NCBI GenBank assembly: GCA_016872495.1
Contig: VGZT01000003.1
Location: 1-64,000 of the forward strand
Length of the DNA stretch: 64,000 bases
Source of the DNA: SAR202 cluster bacterium
GTDB taxonomy: Bacteria; Chloroflexota; Dehalococcoidia; Lucifugimonadales; Lucifugimonadaceae
Reading direction: 5' to 3'
The notes under the pieces are model-generated. The model made no database searches. It worked only from the letters and a program-made list of their open reading frames with translations, and was not told the DNA's origin. Positions 27,329-35,492 of this stretch are shown piece by piece. The position numbers and the translations under genes are program-made. The number at the start of each line of letters is the position of its first letter. Position 1 is the first letter of the stretch.

Positions 27329-28390
27329 CTACAGCCCGGCGCGGCGCAGGACAAGGTCGATATTCCCGGCGTCCGGCCGGGCATCGCGATGGTCGACCTG
27401 CCGCATCAACGCCAGGACTGCGGCAGAAACCGGTGTGGGGACCCCGGCCCGGCGCCCCTCTGCGACAACGTGACCATTCATGAAGTCGATCTCAGTGCGT
27501 CGACCCTTTACGACGTCCTGCGCCATCGACGCCCGCCAGTTGCGGCCGCCGCCGCTGGCCGGGGTCAGTAACGCGTCAAGCTCTTCGTAGATGTCGCCGC
27601 GGTCCGCGGAGGCCCACTTCTCGGCGCTGACGCCGCCGAATTTGGGCACCCTGTACCCCAGCTTCAGGCCGACCCTGGCAGATTCGGCTGCCAGCTGGAT
27701 CGTGACCGCCCGGCCCCGGGGGCTGGCCAGGACCTCGCGGCCCCCCAGGTTCGACATCGCCTGGACCGGGTTGCCCATTGAATTCTGGCAGAGCTTCGCC
27801 CAGCGTTCTCCCCATATGTTGTCGGTCGGCTGAGATGCATCGATCACAGAGAGCATTTCCGCCAGTTGTTCCACCCTGGGCGTGATTCGTCCGTCATGCT
27901 CGCCGGCGCGGAATACGTTGTAGCCAATCGAAGCGCCCTTCTCGGCGCCGCGCTCGACCTTGCCCGGCTCCCAGGCGGCGACCGATATCCGCGACATCAC
28001 CAGTGCCACGGCTCGCTCAGGACCGACGATCGCGGCGATTGCGGGGTCGTTCCAGCAATTCTGCGCCGATACGACGTAGCCTTCCGGCTTCACGAAGCGG
28101 ACGGCAAACCTCGTGCTCCACTCCGTGTCGTAGGACTTCATCGTGATGAACGCGATGTCGAAGTCGCGGCCAAGCCCCTGCGCTTCGTGGAGGTGATAGA
28201 CGGCGGGGCGGGCGACAAACGGGTCGTGCGGCCCCGCAACCGCGATCCCCCTGGCGCGAATTGCCTCGACCTGCTCCGGCCAGATATCGATCAGGGTCAC
28301 GTCGTATCCGGAATGCGCCAGAAAGCCACCGATGTAGGCGCCGATTGCCCCGGCACCCATGAACAGCAGCTTTGGGCGCGGGGTCGTCAT
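27329..28390 (-). CDS. Ketopantoate-reductase-like (ApbA/PanE family) dehydrogenase
   Basis: A 353-aa NADP-dependent 2-dehydropantoate-2-reductase superfamily member. It starts RPKLLFMGAGAIGAYIGGFL, a Rossmann motif (GAGAIG), then LIDIWPEQVEAIRARG. Catalytic-type Lys and Asn lie in ERWAKLCQNSMGNPVQAMSN (family K-x3-N), and a late Glu-type site is in DFMNGHVVAEGRRAGVPTPV. The ATG at 28390 overlaps the MOSC stop by 4 bp. Its place downstream of two enolase-superfamily genes and a MOSC gene suggests a catabolic keto-acid reductase rather than pantothenate synthesis. That is inferred from context only; no other pan genes are present. Confidence 0.83.
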   Translation of the reverse strand: MTTPRPKLLFMGAGAIGAYIGGFLAHSGYDVTLIDIWPEQVEAIRARGIAVAGPHDPFVARPAVYHLHEAQGLGRDFDIAFITMKSYDTEWSTRFAVRFVKPEGYVVSAQNCWNDPAIAAIVGPERAVALVMSRISVAAWEPGKVERGAEKGASIGYNVFRAGEHDGRITPRVEQLAEMLSVIDASQPTDNIWGERWAKLCQNSMGNPVQAMSNLGGREVLASPRGRAVTIQLAAESARVGLKLGYRVPKFGGVSAEKWASADRGDIYEELDALLTPASGGGRNWRASMAQDVVKGRRTEIDFMNGHVVAEGRRAGVPTPVSAAVLALMRQVDHRDARPDAGNIDLVLRRAGL

Positions 28391-28902
28391 TGGGCGGCGA
28401 CGGCCTTCTTGACCACCTCGACCCGGTCGCCGGGCTTGGCGAATCCGACATACAGCACGCGCCCGACTATCCCGCGCTTGCCAGCCAGGTGCTTCACGAT
28501 GCCACTGTGGTGGACGGTCAGCGTGCTGCACGGCGCGTTCTGCGCGGTGACGACTACGGACACGGTCGGCCCGAGCTTGATCAGGTCGCCCGGCGCGAGA
28601 TCAGACAGGTCGCCAAGGCCTTCGACCAAAAAGTTCTCGCCGAGCGAGCCCGGCGCCAGTTCGACCTGCAGCGTCTCCCCGACGCTGTCGGTGACCTCCT
28701 TCGCGACGATGCTGATCGCCCGGTCGTTCGGCTTCGGTTCACCACTCTTCCTGTGCTTGTCGATGGACCCGGAGTGGTAGTCGCCCATGACACCGTCGAG
28801 ATAGACCTCGATTTCCTTTTGTGGGTGCTTGGGAACGCCGCCCTTGTCGCTCCGGCACACGGCAACGATCTTCCCCACTCGCTTGTTGTTCTTGAGCGTC
28901 AC
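28387..28902 (-). CDS. MOSC-domain protein
   Basis: A 171-aa MOSC (molybdenum cofactor sulfurase C-terminal) protein. It begins GKIVAVCRSDKGGVPK, typical of stand-alone MOSC proteins. DGVMGDYHSGSIDKH follows the family 'GL.GD.H' pattern, and ELAPGSLGENFLVEGL and LIKLGPTVSVVVTAQNAPC end with the conserved Cys thought to bind Moco sulfur or N-hydroxylated substrates. GTG at 28902 overlaps the stop of the upstream enolase gene, and its own stop overlaps the next ATG, so three genes are translationally coupled. It probably transfers sulfur or supports a molybdenum oxidoreductase or reductive detoxification; the partner is not in the window. Confidence 0.85.
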   Translation of the reverse strand: MTLKNNKRVGKIVAVCRSDKGGVPKHPQKEIEVYLDGVMGDYHSGSIDKHRKSGEPKPNDRAISIVAKEVTDSVGETLQVELAPGSLGENFLVEGLGDLSDLAPGDLIKLGPTVSVVVTAQNAPCSTLTVHHSGIVKHLAGKRGIVGRVLYVGFAKPGDRVEVVKKAVAAQ

Positions 28903-30143
28903 GCCCGGCCTCCCCGCCTTCTCTTCCTGTCTGCTTCGATCTCCGCCCGGATTTCGGGCGGCGGATATGTGTACCTCTTCATCGACCACAACCATGGCTC
29001 TCGTGGCTCGTCGCTCACCCTGATCACCGCGTCGGGCCGGCCTCGGACCTCAGGTCGAAGCCTCGTCCCTATACCTGGCCGATCTGGCGCATGCAGGAAC
29101 CCATCCCGGATGTCGATATTGGGCTCGACAATCCTGCCGTACCAGCCCCTGGTCATCGCCCGGTTCGACTCCATAATCATCACACCGGGAACCGCCATGC
29201 AAATCTGCGCACACGCAAACATGTTCACCGGCCCGGTGCAGTCGTGTGGAGCGATCGGGACCTGGTGCGCGGAAGCCAGCGTACCCACCTTGAACGTCTC
29301 AGAGATGCCCCCGGTCCACACCAGGTCTGGCATCACGATCCGTGCCGAGCCGTTTTCGATGAAGCGACGGAACTGGTACCTGGTCAGGAGCCGTTCGGCA
29401 ACGCAGACCGGGGTGCGGGTCGCGTCCTGCAGCTGGCGGTGCGACTCTTCGTTCAGCGGTGAGAGCAACTCCTCGTGCCACATGATCTCGTAAGGCTCGA
29501 AAGCCTGCACGATTCGGATGGCGCTGGGAAGATTCCACTTGGCGTGGGCGTCGGTCGCGATCTGGATCTCCATCCCTACCGCGTCGCGAATCGCCCGGAC
29601 CGGTTTCAACGCCCACTCGAGATCGGCTGGCTCCAGCATCTGCCCGCGCGACTCCAGTGCGAGGTAGTCGGTGGGTGACATCTTGAGCGCGGTCACCCCC
29701 TCGTCGAGCAAGCTGCGCGCCAGCCCTGCGGGATCGCGGTAAACGTCGTATCCGTCGGTTATCTGCCCGTAAACCCCGCAGGTGTTGTAGACGCGGATCT
29801 GCATGCGGACAGGGCCGCCGAGCAGCTCGTAGACAGGCTTCTGCGCGATCTGCCCCTTGATATCCCAGAGCGCGGTATCGAGCGCGGAGATCGCACGAAG
29901 CTCGGCGCCCCCGTAGCCCGCGTGGTCCGACAGCTTGAACATCTCGGTCCAGTGCGCTTCGACCTCCTGGGGGTCCTGGCCGATGAGCAGCGGCCCGAAG
30001 TGGTCGTGAATGAGCGCCTCGACCCCCGACGCCGCATACCACGTCTCCCCCAGGCCGACGACTCTCCCGTCGGTATGCACCTGGACCCAGATCAGGTCCG
30101 GAAACTCCCCGACCCTGACCGTCTCGATCCGGTTGATCTTCAA
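28899..30143 (-). CDS. Mandelate racemase/muconate lactonizing-type enolase-superfamily enzyme (paralogue 2)
   Basis: A 414-aa MR-subgroup enzyme closely related to the gene upstream of it. Ligands and bases appear as TALKMSP (catalytic Lys; first Lys of KxK is Ala), ATDAHAKWN (Asp), WHEELLSP (Glu), VAERLLTR (Glu), MPDLVWTGG (Asp) and APHDCTGP (His). The TTG at 30143 gives LKINRIETVRVGEF, matching the start of the paralogues, with GGGAAG about six bases upstream. It is 41 bp downstream of paralogue 3 and overlaps the MOSC GTG by 4 bp. The C-terminus is a basic tail, ADRKRRRGGRA. The expected chemistry is acid-sugar dehydration or epimerisation, substrate unknown. Confidence 0.88.
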   Translation of the reverse strand: MKINRIETVRVGEFPDLIWVQVHTDGRVVGLGETWYAASGVEALIHDHFGPLLIGQDPQEVEAHWTEMFKLSDHAGYGGAELRAISALDTALWDIKGQIAQKPVYELLGGPVRMQIRVYNTCGVYGQITDGYDVYRDPAGLARSLLDEGVTALKMSPTDYLALESRGQMLEPADLEWALKPVRAIRDAVGMEIQIATDAHAKWNLPSAIRIVQAFEPYEIMWHEELLSPLNEESHRQLQDATRTPVCVAERLLTRYQFRRFIENGSARIVMPDLVWTGGISETFKVGTLASAHQVPIAPHDCTGPVNMFACAQICMAVPGVMIMESNRAMTRGWYGRIVEPNIDIRDGFLHAPDRPGIGTRLRPEVRGRPDAVIRVSDEPREPWLWSMKRYTYPPPEIRAEIEADRKRRRGGRA

Positions 30144-30184
30144 GTCATTCTTCCCGGCGCGCGCTGCAAGCCAGTCCCGGACGC

Positions 30185-31474
30185 CTACTTCCTGCGGCGG
30201 GCTCGTGCCGATCCCGCTGCCTTGCGACGTACAGGCTCGTAGGCCGAAGTCTTTGGCAGCACCGTTCCATTGAGCCGCCGCAGGTGCTCCTGGTCGAGCT
30301 CCTTCTGCATCTCCTTCGATCGCTGTGGGGAGTCGCCCCACGCGTCGATCAGGCTCTCGCCCGGTGTGTCGCTGACTTGCACGATAGCGTCGGGGCGTTC
30401 CCGCACCTCGGGCCGAAGCCGTGTGCCGATTCCCGGGCGTTGCGGCGCGTGCAGGAAGCCGTCGCGGATGTCCAGGTTGGGATCGACGAACTGCCCGTAC
30501 CAGCCACGGTAGAACGGCCTGACGTGCTCCATGATCATCGCGTTGGGCGCACACATGCAGATCTGGGCGCAGGCGAAGATGTTCACCGGGCCGGTTGCGT
30601 CGTGGGGTGCGACCGGGACCTGGTGCGCCGACGCGAGCACCGCGATCTTGTAGGTCTCGGAGATCCCGCCCGTCCAGATCAGATCGGGCATCACGACCCT
30701 GGCCGACCCACCTTCGATGAACAGCCGGTGCTGCCAGCGTGTGAGCAATCGCTCCGAGATGCAGACCGGTGTCCTGGTCGATTCCTGAAGCTGGCGCAGC
30801 GACTCCCAGTTGAGCAGCGGCATCAGGTCTTCCTGCCACATGATCTCGAAGGGCTCCATGGCCTGCGCGATCCTGATCGCGACCGGCAGATTCCACTTCC
30901 CGTGGCCGTCGTTGGCGATCTGGATATCCATGCCGACGGCGGCCCGGACGTCCCGGATCGGCTTCAGCGCCCGGTCGATGTCCTTCGGCGACAGAAACTG
31001 GCCGTCTGATGCGAGCGCCAGCGGGATGGTCGGCCCCATCTTCATCGCCGTGATGCCCTCGCCGAGCAGTTCCTTTGCCAGTTCGCCGCACCCTTCGTAC
31101 GGGGCCCCGGTCGCGTAGACGCGGACCTTCTTGCGCACTGCGCCGCCGAGCATCTCGTAAATCGGCAGCCCGGCGTCCTGGCCTTTGATGTCCCAGAGCG
31201 CCATATCGATGGCCGAGATCGCCCGCATCTCGGCGCCGCCATAGCCCGCGTGGTCGGACAACCGGAACATGTCGGACCAGTGGCGTTCGACAGCGCGTGG
31301 ATCCCGGCCGATCAGCAGCGGGCCGAAGAGGTCGTGTATCGCCGCCTGGACGGTGCTGGCGGCATACCAGGTCTCACCGAGCCCAACGACGCCCTTCTTG
31401 TCGGTGTAGATCTGGACCCAGATTATTCCCGGGTACTCGTTCACCCGGATCGTTTCGATCTTAGTGATCTTCAT
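30185..31474 (-). CDS. Mandelate racemase/muconate lactonizing-type enolase-superfamily enzyme (paralogue 3)
   Basis: A 429-aa MR-subgroup enzyme starting MKITKIETIRVNEYPG at a clear ATG. Active-site segments are TAMKMGP (Lys), ANDGHGKWN (Asp), WQEDLMP (Glu), ISERLLTR (Glu), MPDLIWTGG (Asp), APHDATGP (His) and a late MEHV (Glu). It is in tandem with paralogue 2, and similarity extends over the whole length, so a local duplication is likely. Beyond the barrel there are about 45 extra residues ending in VRRKAAGSARARRRK. A -10-like TATAAT on this strand is about 60 bp upstream. First gene of the six-gene minus-strand unit running through MOSC, PanE-like, dinG and OGG. Confidence 0.9.
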   Translation of the reverse strand: MKITKIETIRVNEYPGIIWVQIYTDKKGVVGLGETWYAASTVQAAIHDLFGPLLIGRDPRAVERHWSDMFRLSDHAGYGGAEMRAISAIDMALWDIKGQDAGLPIYEMLGGAVRKKVRVYATGAPYEGCGELAKELLGEGITAMKMGPTIPLALASDGQFLSPKDIDRALKPIRDVRAAVGMDIQIANDGHGKWNLPVAIRIAQAMEPFEIMWQEDLMPLLNWESLRQLQESTRTPVCISERLLTRWQHRLFIEGGSARVVMPDLIWTGGISETYKIAVLASAHQVPVAPHDATGPVNIFACAQICMCAPNAMIMEHVRPFYRGWYGQFVDPNLDIRDGFLHAPQRPGIGTRLRPEVRERPDAIVQVSDTPGESLIDAWGDSPQRSKEMQKELDQEHLRRLNGTVLPKTSAYEPVRRKAAGSARARRRK

Positions 31475-31533
31475 GCTTGTTCCTTGCCTGCCTGGCCAAC
31501 CGCGTCAATCGCGCACGTCGAAGGCGAACGGCG

Positions 31534-31539
31534 ATTATA
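31534..31539 (-). promoter_or_regulatory. -10-like TATAAT upstream of the paralogue 3 operon
   Basis: A perfect TATAAT lies on the minus strand about 60 bp before the ATG of the enolase-superfamily gene and divergent from the alcohol dehydrogenase gene. No convincing -35 is seen at 16-19 bp, so the promoter assignment rests on the -10 alone. Confidence 0.4.
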
Positions 31540-31641
31540 CGTAGCGAGAACAGGTAACACTTGCCTCGCATGTACAATCAGCGGCCGACAAAAGGCGTGC
31601 AGTCCGCGACAAAACCCGGGGCACTGTGGAGACACTATCTG

Positions 31642-32712
31642 ATGAAAGCCGTCCAGCTGGTGGCGCCCAAGACGTTTGAGTGGGTCGAGACCGAGCAACC
31701 CAGCCCGGCGCAAGGCGAATGCCTGATCAAGATCGAACAGGTCTCCATCTGCGGCAGCGACATCTACCTCGAGTGGGGGCCGGACCTGGGCGAGGAACAT
31801 TACCCGCTCCCGCCGGGCGCGCCCAACCACGAATGCGCGGGCGTGATCGCGGAGTCACGCGCTCCGGGATTGAAAGCGGGCCAGCGGGTCATCGTGATCC
31901 CCCGCAAGACCGCCGGCATGGTGGAGTACACGGTCCAGAGCCCCGACCGGATCATCCCGGTGCCGGACTGGGGCGGGCTCGACGAATGGGTGATGTGCCA
32001 GCACTCAGGTACCGTGCTGTACTCGGCCAAGGCGTGGGGTAATCCGATTGGCAAGCGCATCGCGGTCCTCGGGCAGGGCGGCATTGGCCTTACCTTCACG
32101 ATGATTGCCGAAAAGCAAGGAGCGCTCCAGGTCATTGGCCTCGACCTTGAGGACTACCGACTGCGAAAGTCCCTGGAGCTGGGGGCTACCCACACGATCA
32201 ATCCGGGCCGCGAGAACGCCGCCGAGGCGCTGGCCGAGATCACGGGTGGCGAAGGCGTCGACTTTTTCGTGGATGCTTCGGGCAATCCGGATGGCTTCGA
32301 TACCTGCGTCCAGCTGGTCAAGAAGATGGGCACGGTCATCAGCTTCAGCCTGATCACCGCCGACTTGGCGAAGTTCAACCACCGCACCTGGATGTCGAAA
32401 CAGGTGCGCGTGATCCCGACCGTGGTTGCGGCCGGGCCGACGCCAGTCCAGGAGATCCGTGAGATTGTCGCTTTGCGGGACCGCGGCTGGATCGATCCGG
32501 GCAAGCTCAAGACACACAACAGTTCGTGGTCGAACGTTTCCGAGGCTTACCAGATGTACGCCGATCGGACGGACGGCGTGATCAAAGTGGTAATGGCCGT
32601 GGACGCCAGCACTGCCGGGAAGCCGCGTCGAGCCGGGGCACCCGCGACGGCCACGCCATCCCGCAAGGGCAAGGCAACTGCGGCCAGGCGTCCCATCGCC
32701 GCCCGACGCTGA
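31642..32712 (+). CDS. Zinc-dependent alcohol dehydrogenase-family protein
   Basis: A 356-aa medium-chain dehydrogenase. The catalytic zinc Cys is in QVSICGSDIYLEWG and the His-Glu pair in APNHECAGVIAESR. The structural-zinc lobe with four Cys is missing. The NAD-binding segment is VLGQGGIGLTFTMIAE, followed by an acidic IGLDLED that suggests NAD preference. After the normal fold end (DGVIKVVMAVD) there is a 30-residue low-complexity basic tail ending KGKATAARRPIAARR. The ATG at 31642 gives a standard MKAVQLVAPKTFEW N-terminus. It is divergent from the enolase operon across 167 bp and probably oxidises a related sugar alcohol or hydroxy-acid. Confidence 0.88.
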   Translation: MKAVQLVAPKTFEWVETEQPSPAQGECLIKIEQVSICGSDIYLEWGPDLGEEHYPLPPGAPNHECAGVIAESRAPGLKAGQRVIVIPRKTAGMVEYTVQSPDRIIPVPDWGGLDEWVMCQHSGTVLYSAKAWGNPIGKRIAVLGQGGIGLTFTMIAEKQGALQVIGLDLEDYRLRKSLELGATHTINPGRENAAEALAEITGGEGVDFFVDASGNPDGFDTCVQLVKKMGTVISFSLITADLAKFNHRTWMSKQVRVIPTVVAAGPTPVQEIREIVALRDRGWIDPGKLKTHNSSWSNVSEAYQMYADRTDGVIKVVMAVDASTAGKPRRAGAPATATPSRKGKATAARRPIAARR

Positions 32713-32783
32713 TTCGAACCGCCGTCCAAGATGGCCATGCAATAATCTAGGGACCCTAAAACCCCCTCTGGAGGACTCGTTCA

Positions 32784-33257
32784 ATGGCTGTGAAAGTTGG
32801 AGACAAGGCGCCGGAATTCAAGCTGCCCGACATCGACAAGGCGCTCAAGGGGCCGGCAGATTTCCGAGGCAAGAATGTAATCCTGACCTTCTTCCCGGCG
32901 GTCTATACCGGCGTGTGCGACAAGGAGATGTGCACGTTTCAGGCCTCGCTTGCGGAGTTGAACGGCGTGAACGCTCAGGTCATCGCGGTAAGCGTCGACG
33001 GATTTGCTGCGAACAAGAAGTTCGCCACCGAGTACAAGCTTGGCTTCCCGGTCCTCAGCGACTACAAGAAGGAAGTCATCAAGAAGTACGGCGTCGAGTG
33101 GCCGAACTTCGCGGGCATCGAGGGGTTCACGGTAGCGACCCGCTCCGTGTTCATCCTGGACAAGACCGGCGCGGTGAAATACGCCTGGATAACCGACGGA
33201 CAGGGCAAGGAGCCCAACTACGACGAGGTCAAGAAGGTCGCGGCCGCTCTGAAGTAG
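32784..33257 (+). CDS. Peroxiredoxin (AhpC/TSA, Tpx/BCP-like)
   Basis: A 157-aa thiol peroxidase. The active site is PAVYTGVCDKEMCTF, with the peroxidatic Cys after YTG and a second Cys five residues on. VGDKAPEFKLPDID is the standard N-terminus, and TRSVFILDKTGAVKYAW the strand carrying the conserved Arg. The second Cys could serve as the resolving residue, reduced by thioredoxin (trxA is in this window). GGAGG lies 10 bp before the ATG. It is transcribed singly and ends in a strong factor-independent terminator about 60 bp downstream. Confidence 0.93.
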   Translation: MAVKVGDKAPEFKLPDIDKALKGPADFRGKNVILTFFPAVYTGVCDKEMCTFQASLAELNGVNAQVIAVSVDGFAANKKFATEYKLGFPVLSDYKKEVIKKYGVEWPNFAGIEGFTVATRSVFILDKTGAVKYAWITDGQGKEPNYDEVKKVAAALK

Positions 33258-33314
33258 CCGTGGTCCAATCGGGGTCGGATTGAGCGCTCGTCGCTCGAGA
33301 TCCTAAGGTAATTG

Positions 33315-33348
33315 AGGAGGGGCGCTTGTGAGCGCCCCTCCTTCGTTT
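33315..33348 (+). terminator. Rho-independent terminator after the peroxiredoxin gene
   Basis: A perfect 12-bp stem (33315-33326 and 33331-33342, core GGGGCG/CGCCCC) closes a TGTG tetraloop and is followed by TTCGTTTCT. It serves the plus-strand peroxiredoxin transcript. The minus-strand side lacks a T tract. Confidence 0.88.
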
Positions 33349-33352
33349 CTGG

Positions 33353-33766
33353 CTAGGCGGCAGCTGCCGTTATCGGGATCTGGACCCCGAAGATCACCAG
33401 GAAGACGCCGAACTCAAACAGGGCGTGCCGCCACAGTTTTGGCGCCAGCAGGAAGACCCAGGGAACGGCGAGTATCACGATGGCCACCACGCCGATCACG
33501 TAGACGAGGCTGGGTATCCCCACCAGGTCGGTGGGTGCGACCTCCCGGGCAATCGAAAACAGGACCGCGGCGGCAACACCGAGGGCGGTCCAGAACAGAA
33601 AGGTCGCGGCGGCGCCGGCTATCAGAAGCCACCCTGACAGGCCCTGGTCCTCACCGGTCCGGGGCCAGCCCGCGAACCCGGGACGAAAGACCAGGACGAT
33701 CGCCAGGTGGGGCAGGAAGATCATGGCCATCATTACGCCGGCGAACAGACCGGCAAGGATGGTCAC
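33353..33766 (-). CDS. Small integral membrane protein, unknown function
   Basis: A 137-aa protein with about four hydrophobic helices: LAGLFAGVMMAMIFLPHLAI, LLIAGAAATFLFWTALGVAA, VYVIGVVAIVILAVPWVFLL and LFEFGVFLVIFGVQIPI. The longer open frame includes an Arg/Pro-rich upstream part lying inside ispE, so I chose the GTG at 33766. That start overlaps the ispE stop as GTGA. No family is recognised. The coupling to ispE may be incidental, as the protein has no visible catalytic motif. It is the last gene of the ffs-ksgA-ispE group. Confidence 0.6.
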   Translation of the reverse strand: MTILAGLFAGVMMAMIFLPHLAIVLVFRPGFAGWPRTGEDQGLSGWLLIAGAAATFLFWTALGVAAAVLFSIAREVAPTDLVGIPSLVYVIGVVAIVILAVPWVFLLAPKLWRHALFEFGVFLVIFGVQIPITAAAA

Positions 33767-34647
33767 CCGGGCAGCGCCCGCGCCGGGTCCGGCCACCACG
33801 CCCGGCACAGAAAGGCCCGCATCCCGCGAGACTTGAGCAGGAGCTGCCAGGCCAGCCCTATCTCGCGTGACGGAGCGATCGCAATCAGGCTCGGTCCCGC
33901 GCCGCTCAAGACGACTTCCCGGGCGCCGACCGACTTGAACGCCGACCGGCACGCGGCCAGTCCCGGAAAAGCTCGGTCGGCAATGGAATCGAAGGCGTTG
34001 AACATGAACTGCGGCGGCATGTCGCTCCCCGCACGGATCCTTCCTGCCAGCTTGTGTGACAGGACGCCCCTCGAGTAGTCCTCCGGGCTTATCAGCCGGA
34101 ACATCTGGCCGGTCTTCCCGTCCAACTGTATCTCAGGGGCCAGTACCACTATCCAGTCCATGTGGGCGCGCGGGAGCGGCACCACGTTCTCGCCTCTGCC
34201 CTGGACCAGGGCGGTCCCCTCGTAGAGGAAGAACGGGACATCGGACCCAAGGTCGAGCGCGATCCGCATCAGCGCATCACCGGAGAGCGCGAGGTTCCAG
34301 GCACGCATGAGCCCGCGCAGCGCGGCGGCGGCGTCGCTGGACCCGCCTCCCAGCCCCGCCGCAGTCGGGATCCGCTTCTCCAGGGTGATCCGTATTCCGT
34401 GCTTCGCTTCGGTCGCCGCCTGCACAGCACACATTGCCTTCCAGACCAGGTTCGCCTCGCCTTCCAGTTCGGGTACGTTGCAAGCGAGCTCGAGCCCGGC
34501 CGCGGGGGCGAAGGTCAGTCGATCGTGCAGGTCAACCGTCTGCATGATCGAGACCAGGTTGTGGTAGCCATCCGGGCGGCGTCCGAGAACCTCCAGTGTG
34601 AGGTTCACCTTGGCGTGCGCCTGAATCTGGAATTCCGGCCCTGTCAT
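33763..34647 (-). CDS. ispE: 4-diphosphocytidyl-2-C-methyl-D-erythritol kinase
   Basis: A 294-aa GHMP kinase of the MEP isoprenoid pathway. It phosphorylates CDP-methylerythritol on the 2-hydroxyl. The substrate-binding start AHAKVNLTLEVLGRRPDGYH (family AK.NL.L.V...R.DGYH) and the ATP-binding PTAAGLGGGSSDAAAALRG are both complete. GSDVPFFLYEGTALVQGRGE follows, and the third GHMP motif is VVLSGAGPSLIA. The ATG at 34647 overlaps the ksgA stop as ATGA, so the two are coupled. The ksgA-ispE order is common in bacteria. The pathway supplies the polyprenyl lipids that the glycosylation genes elsewhere in the window would need. Confidence 0.95.
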   Translation of the reverse strand: MTGPEFQIQAHAKVNLTLEVLGRRPDGYHNLVSIMQTVDLHDRLTFAPAAGLELACNVPELEGEANLVWKAMCAVQAATEAKHGIRITLEKRIPTAAGLGGGSSDAAAALRGLMRAWNLALSGDALMRIALDLGSDVPFFLYEGTALVQGRGENVVPLPRAHMDWIVVLAPEIQLDGKTGQMFRLISPEDYSRGVLSHKLAGRIRAGSDMPPQFMFNAFDSIADRAFPGLAACRSAFKSVGAREVVLSGAGPSLIAIAPSREIGLAWQLLLKSRGMRAFLCRAWWPDPARALPG

Positions 34648-35492
34648 CGCCGTCCGTCGTGGATCGCAGGGGCCTTGCGGACCTGTTCGAGCCCCGGCCT
34701 GCCGGACTCCTTCCAGGCCTGGTAGAGGCTCCCCCACTCCTCGAGCGAAAGAGTGGCGGGCCGACGTGCAGGGTCAAGCTGCGACCGCGTCAGGAACTCC
34801 GACACCGTCGCGTTGTCCAGCCGCAGGCCGAGGGCCAGGGAGTTGGCGAGCGTCTTCCGCGGGGCGGCAAAGCCCGCCCGGGCCAGCGAGAAGAAGGCTG
34901 CGGGGGAATCGACATCGATGGGCGGGCGCGTTCTGCGTGCCATCCGCACGACTGCCGAGTGGACGTTCGGAGGCGGCGAGAAAGCGCGCGGCGGAACCTG
35001 GATCACGGACCGGGCCTCGGCATAGAACTGGACGCCGATCGACAGCAGGCTCATTTCGCCGGGGGGCGCAGTCATCCCGCGCGCAACTTCCCGCTGGACC
35101 ATCACTACCATGAGGTCGGGTGGCCGATCGGTCTCGAGGAAGTGACGTACGATCGGCGACGCGGCATAGTACGGAAGGTTTCCGACCAGCTTGTAAGGGA
35201 CCTTCCCGATCCCCGGCACGGAGTCGATGCTGAACGCGCGTGCATCGGCCGTTGCTACGGTGACTTGCGGGTGCTCCGAGAAGCGCTCCCGCAGGCCGGC
35301 CGCCAGTGATTCGTCGATCTCGACCAGGATCATCCGCGCCCCCGACTCCATGAGGCGCGCGGTCAGGGCCCCTCGGCCGGGGCCGATCTCGACCACGACG
35401 TCTCCCGGCGTGAGGTCGAGCGCGTCGACGATCCGGCGCGCGATCGTCGGATCCTTCAGGAAGTGCTGTCCCAGTGCCTTCCTAGGTGAAAT
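34644..35492 (-). CDS. ksgA: 16S rRNA (adenine1518/1519-N6)-dimethyltransferase KsgA, non-NTG start likely
   Basis: A 282-aa SAM-dependent rRNA dimethyltransferase (RsmA) acting late in 30S assembly. Motifs: RKALGQHFLKDPTIARRIVD (N-terminal family hallmark), VVVEIGPGRGALTARL (SAM motif I), VGNLPYYAASPIV (catalytic N-L-P-Y) and MVQREVARG. The first ATG/GTG in frame is the GTG at 35396, which would remove LGQHFL and 32 residues. Upstream to the in-frame TGA there is no ATG, GTG or TTG. ATT at 35492 gives ISPRKALGQHFL, exactly where homologues start; CTG at 35474 is the alternative. The start abuts the 3' end of the SRP RNA. An AUU start is rare and suggests weak or regulated translation, unless it is a sequence error. 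Confidence 0.9.
   Translation of the reverse strand: MSPRKALGQHFLKDPTIARRIVDALDLTPGDVVVEIGPGRGALTARLMESGARMILVEIDESLAAGLRERFSEHPQVTVATADARAFSIDSVPGIGKVPYKLVGNLPYYAASPIVRHFLETDRPPDLMVVMVQREVARGMTAPPGEMSLLSIGVQFYAEARSVIQVPPRAFSPPPNVHSAVVRMARRTRPPIDVDSPAAFFSLARAGFAAPRKTLANSLALGLRLDNATVSEFLTRSQLDPARRPATLSLEEWGSLYQAWKESGRPGLEQVRKAPAIHDGRR

Noticed and set aside
34644-35396. KsgA starting at the GTG at 35396
   Set aside because: It would delete the conserved N-terminal KALGQHFL region, which is present in frame just upstream.
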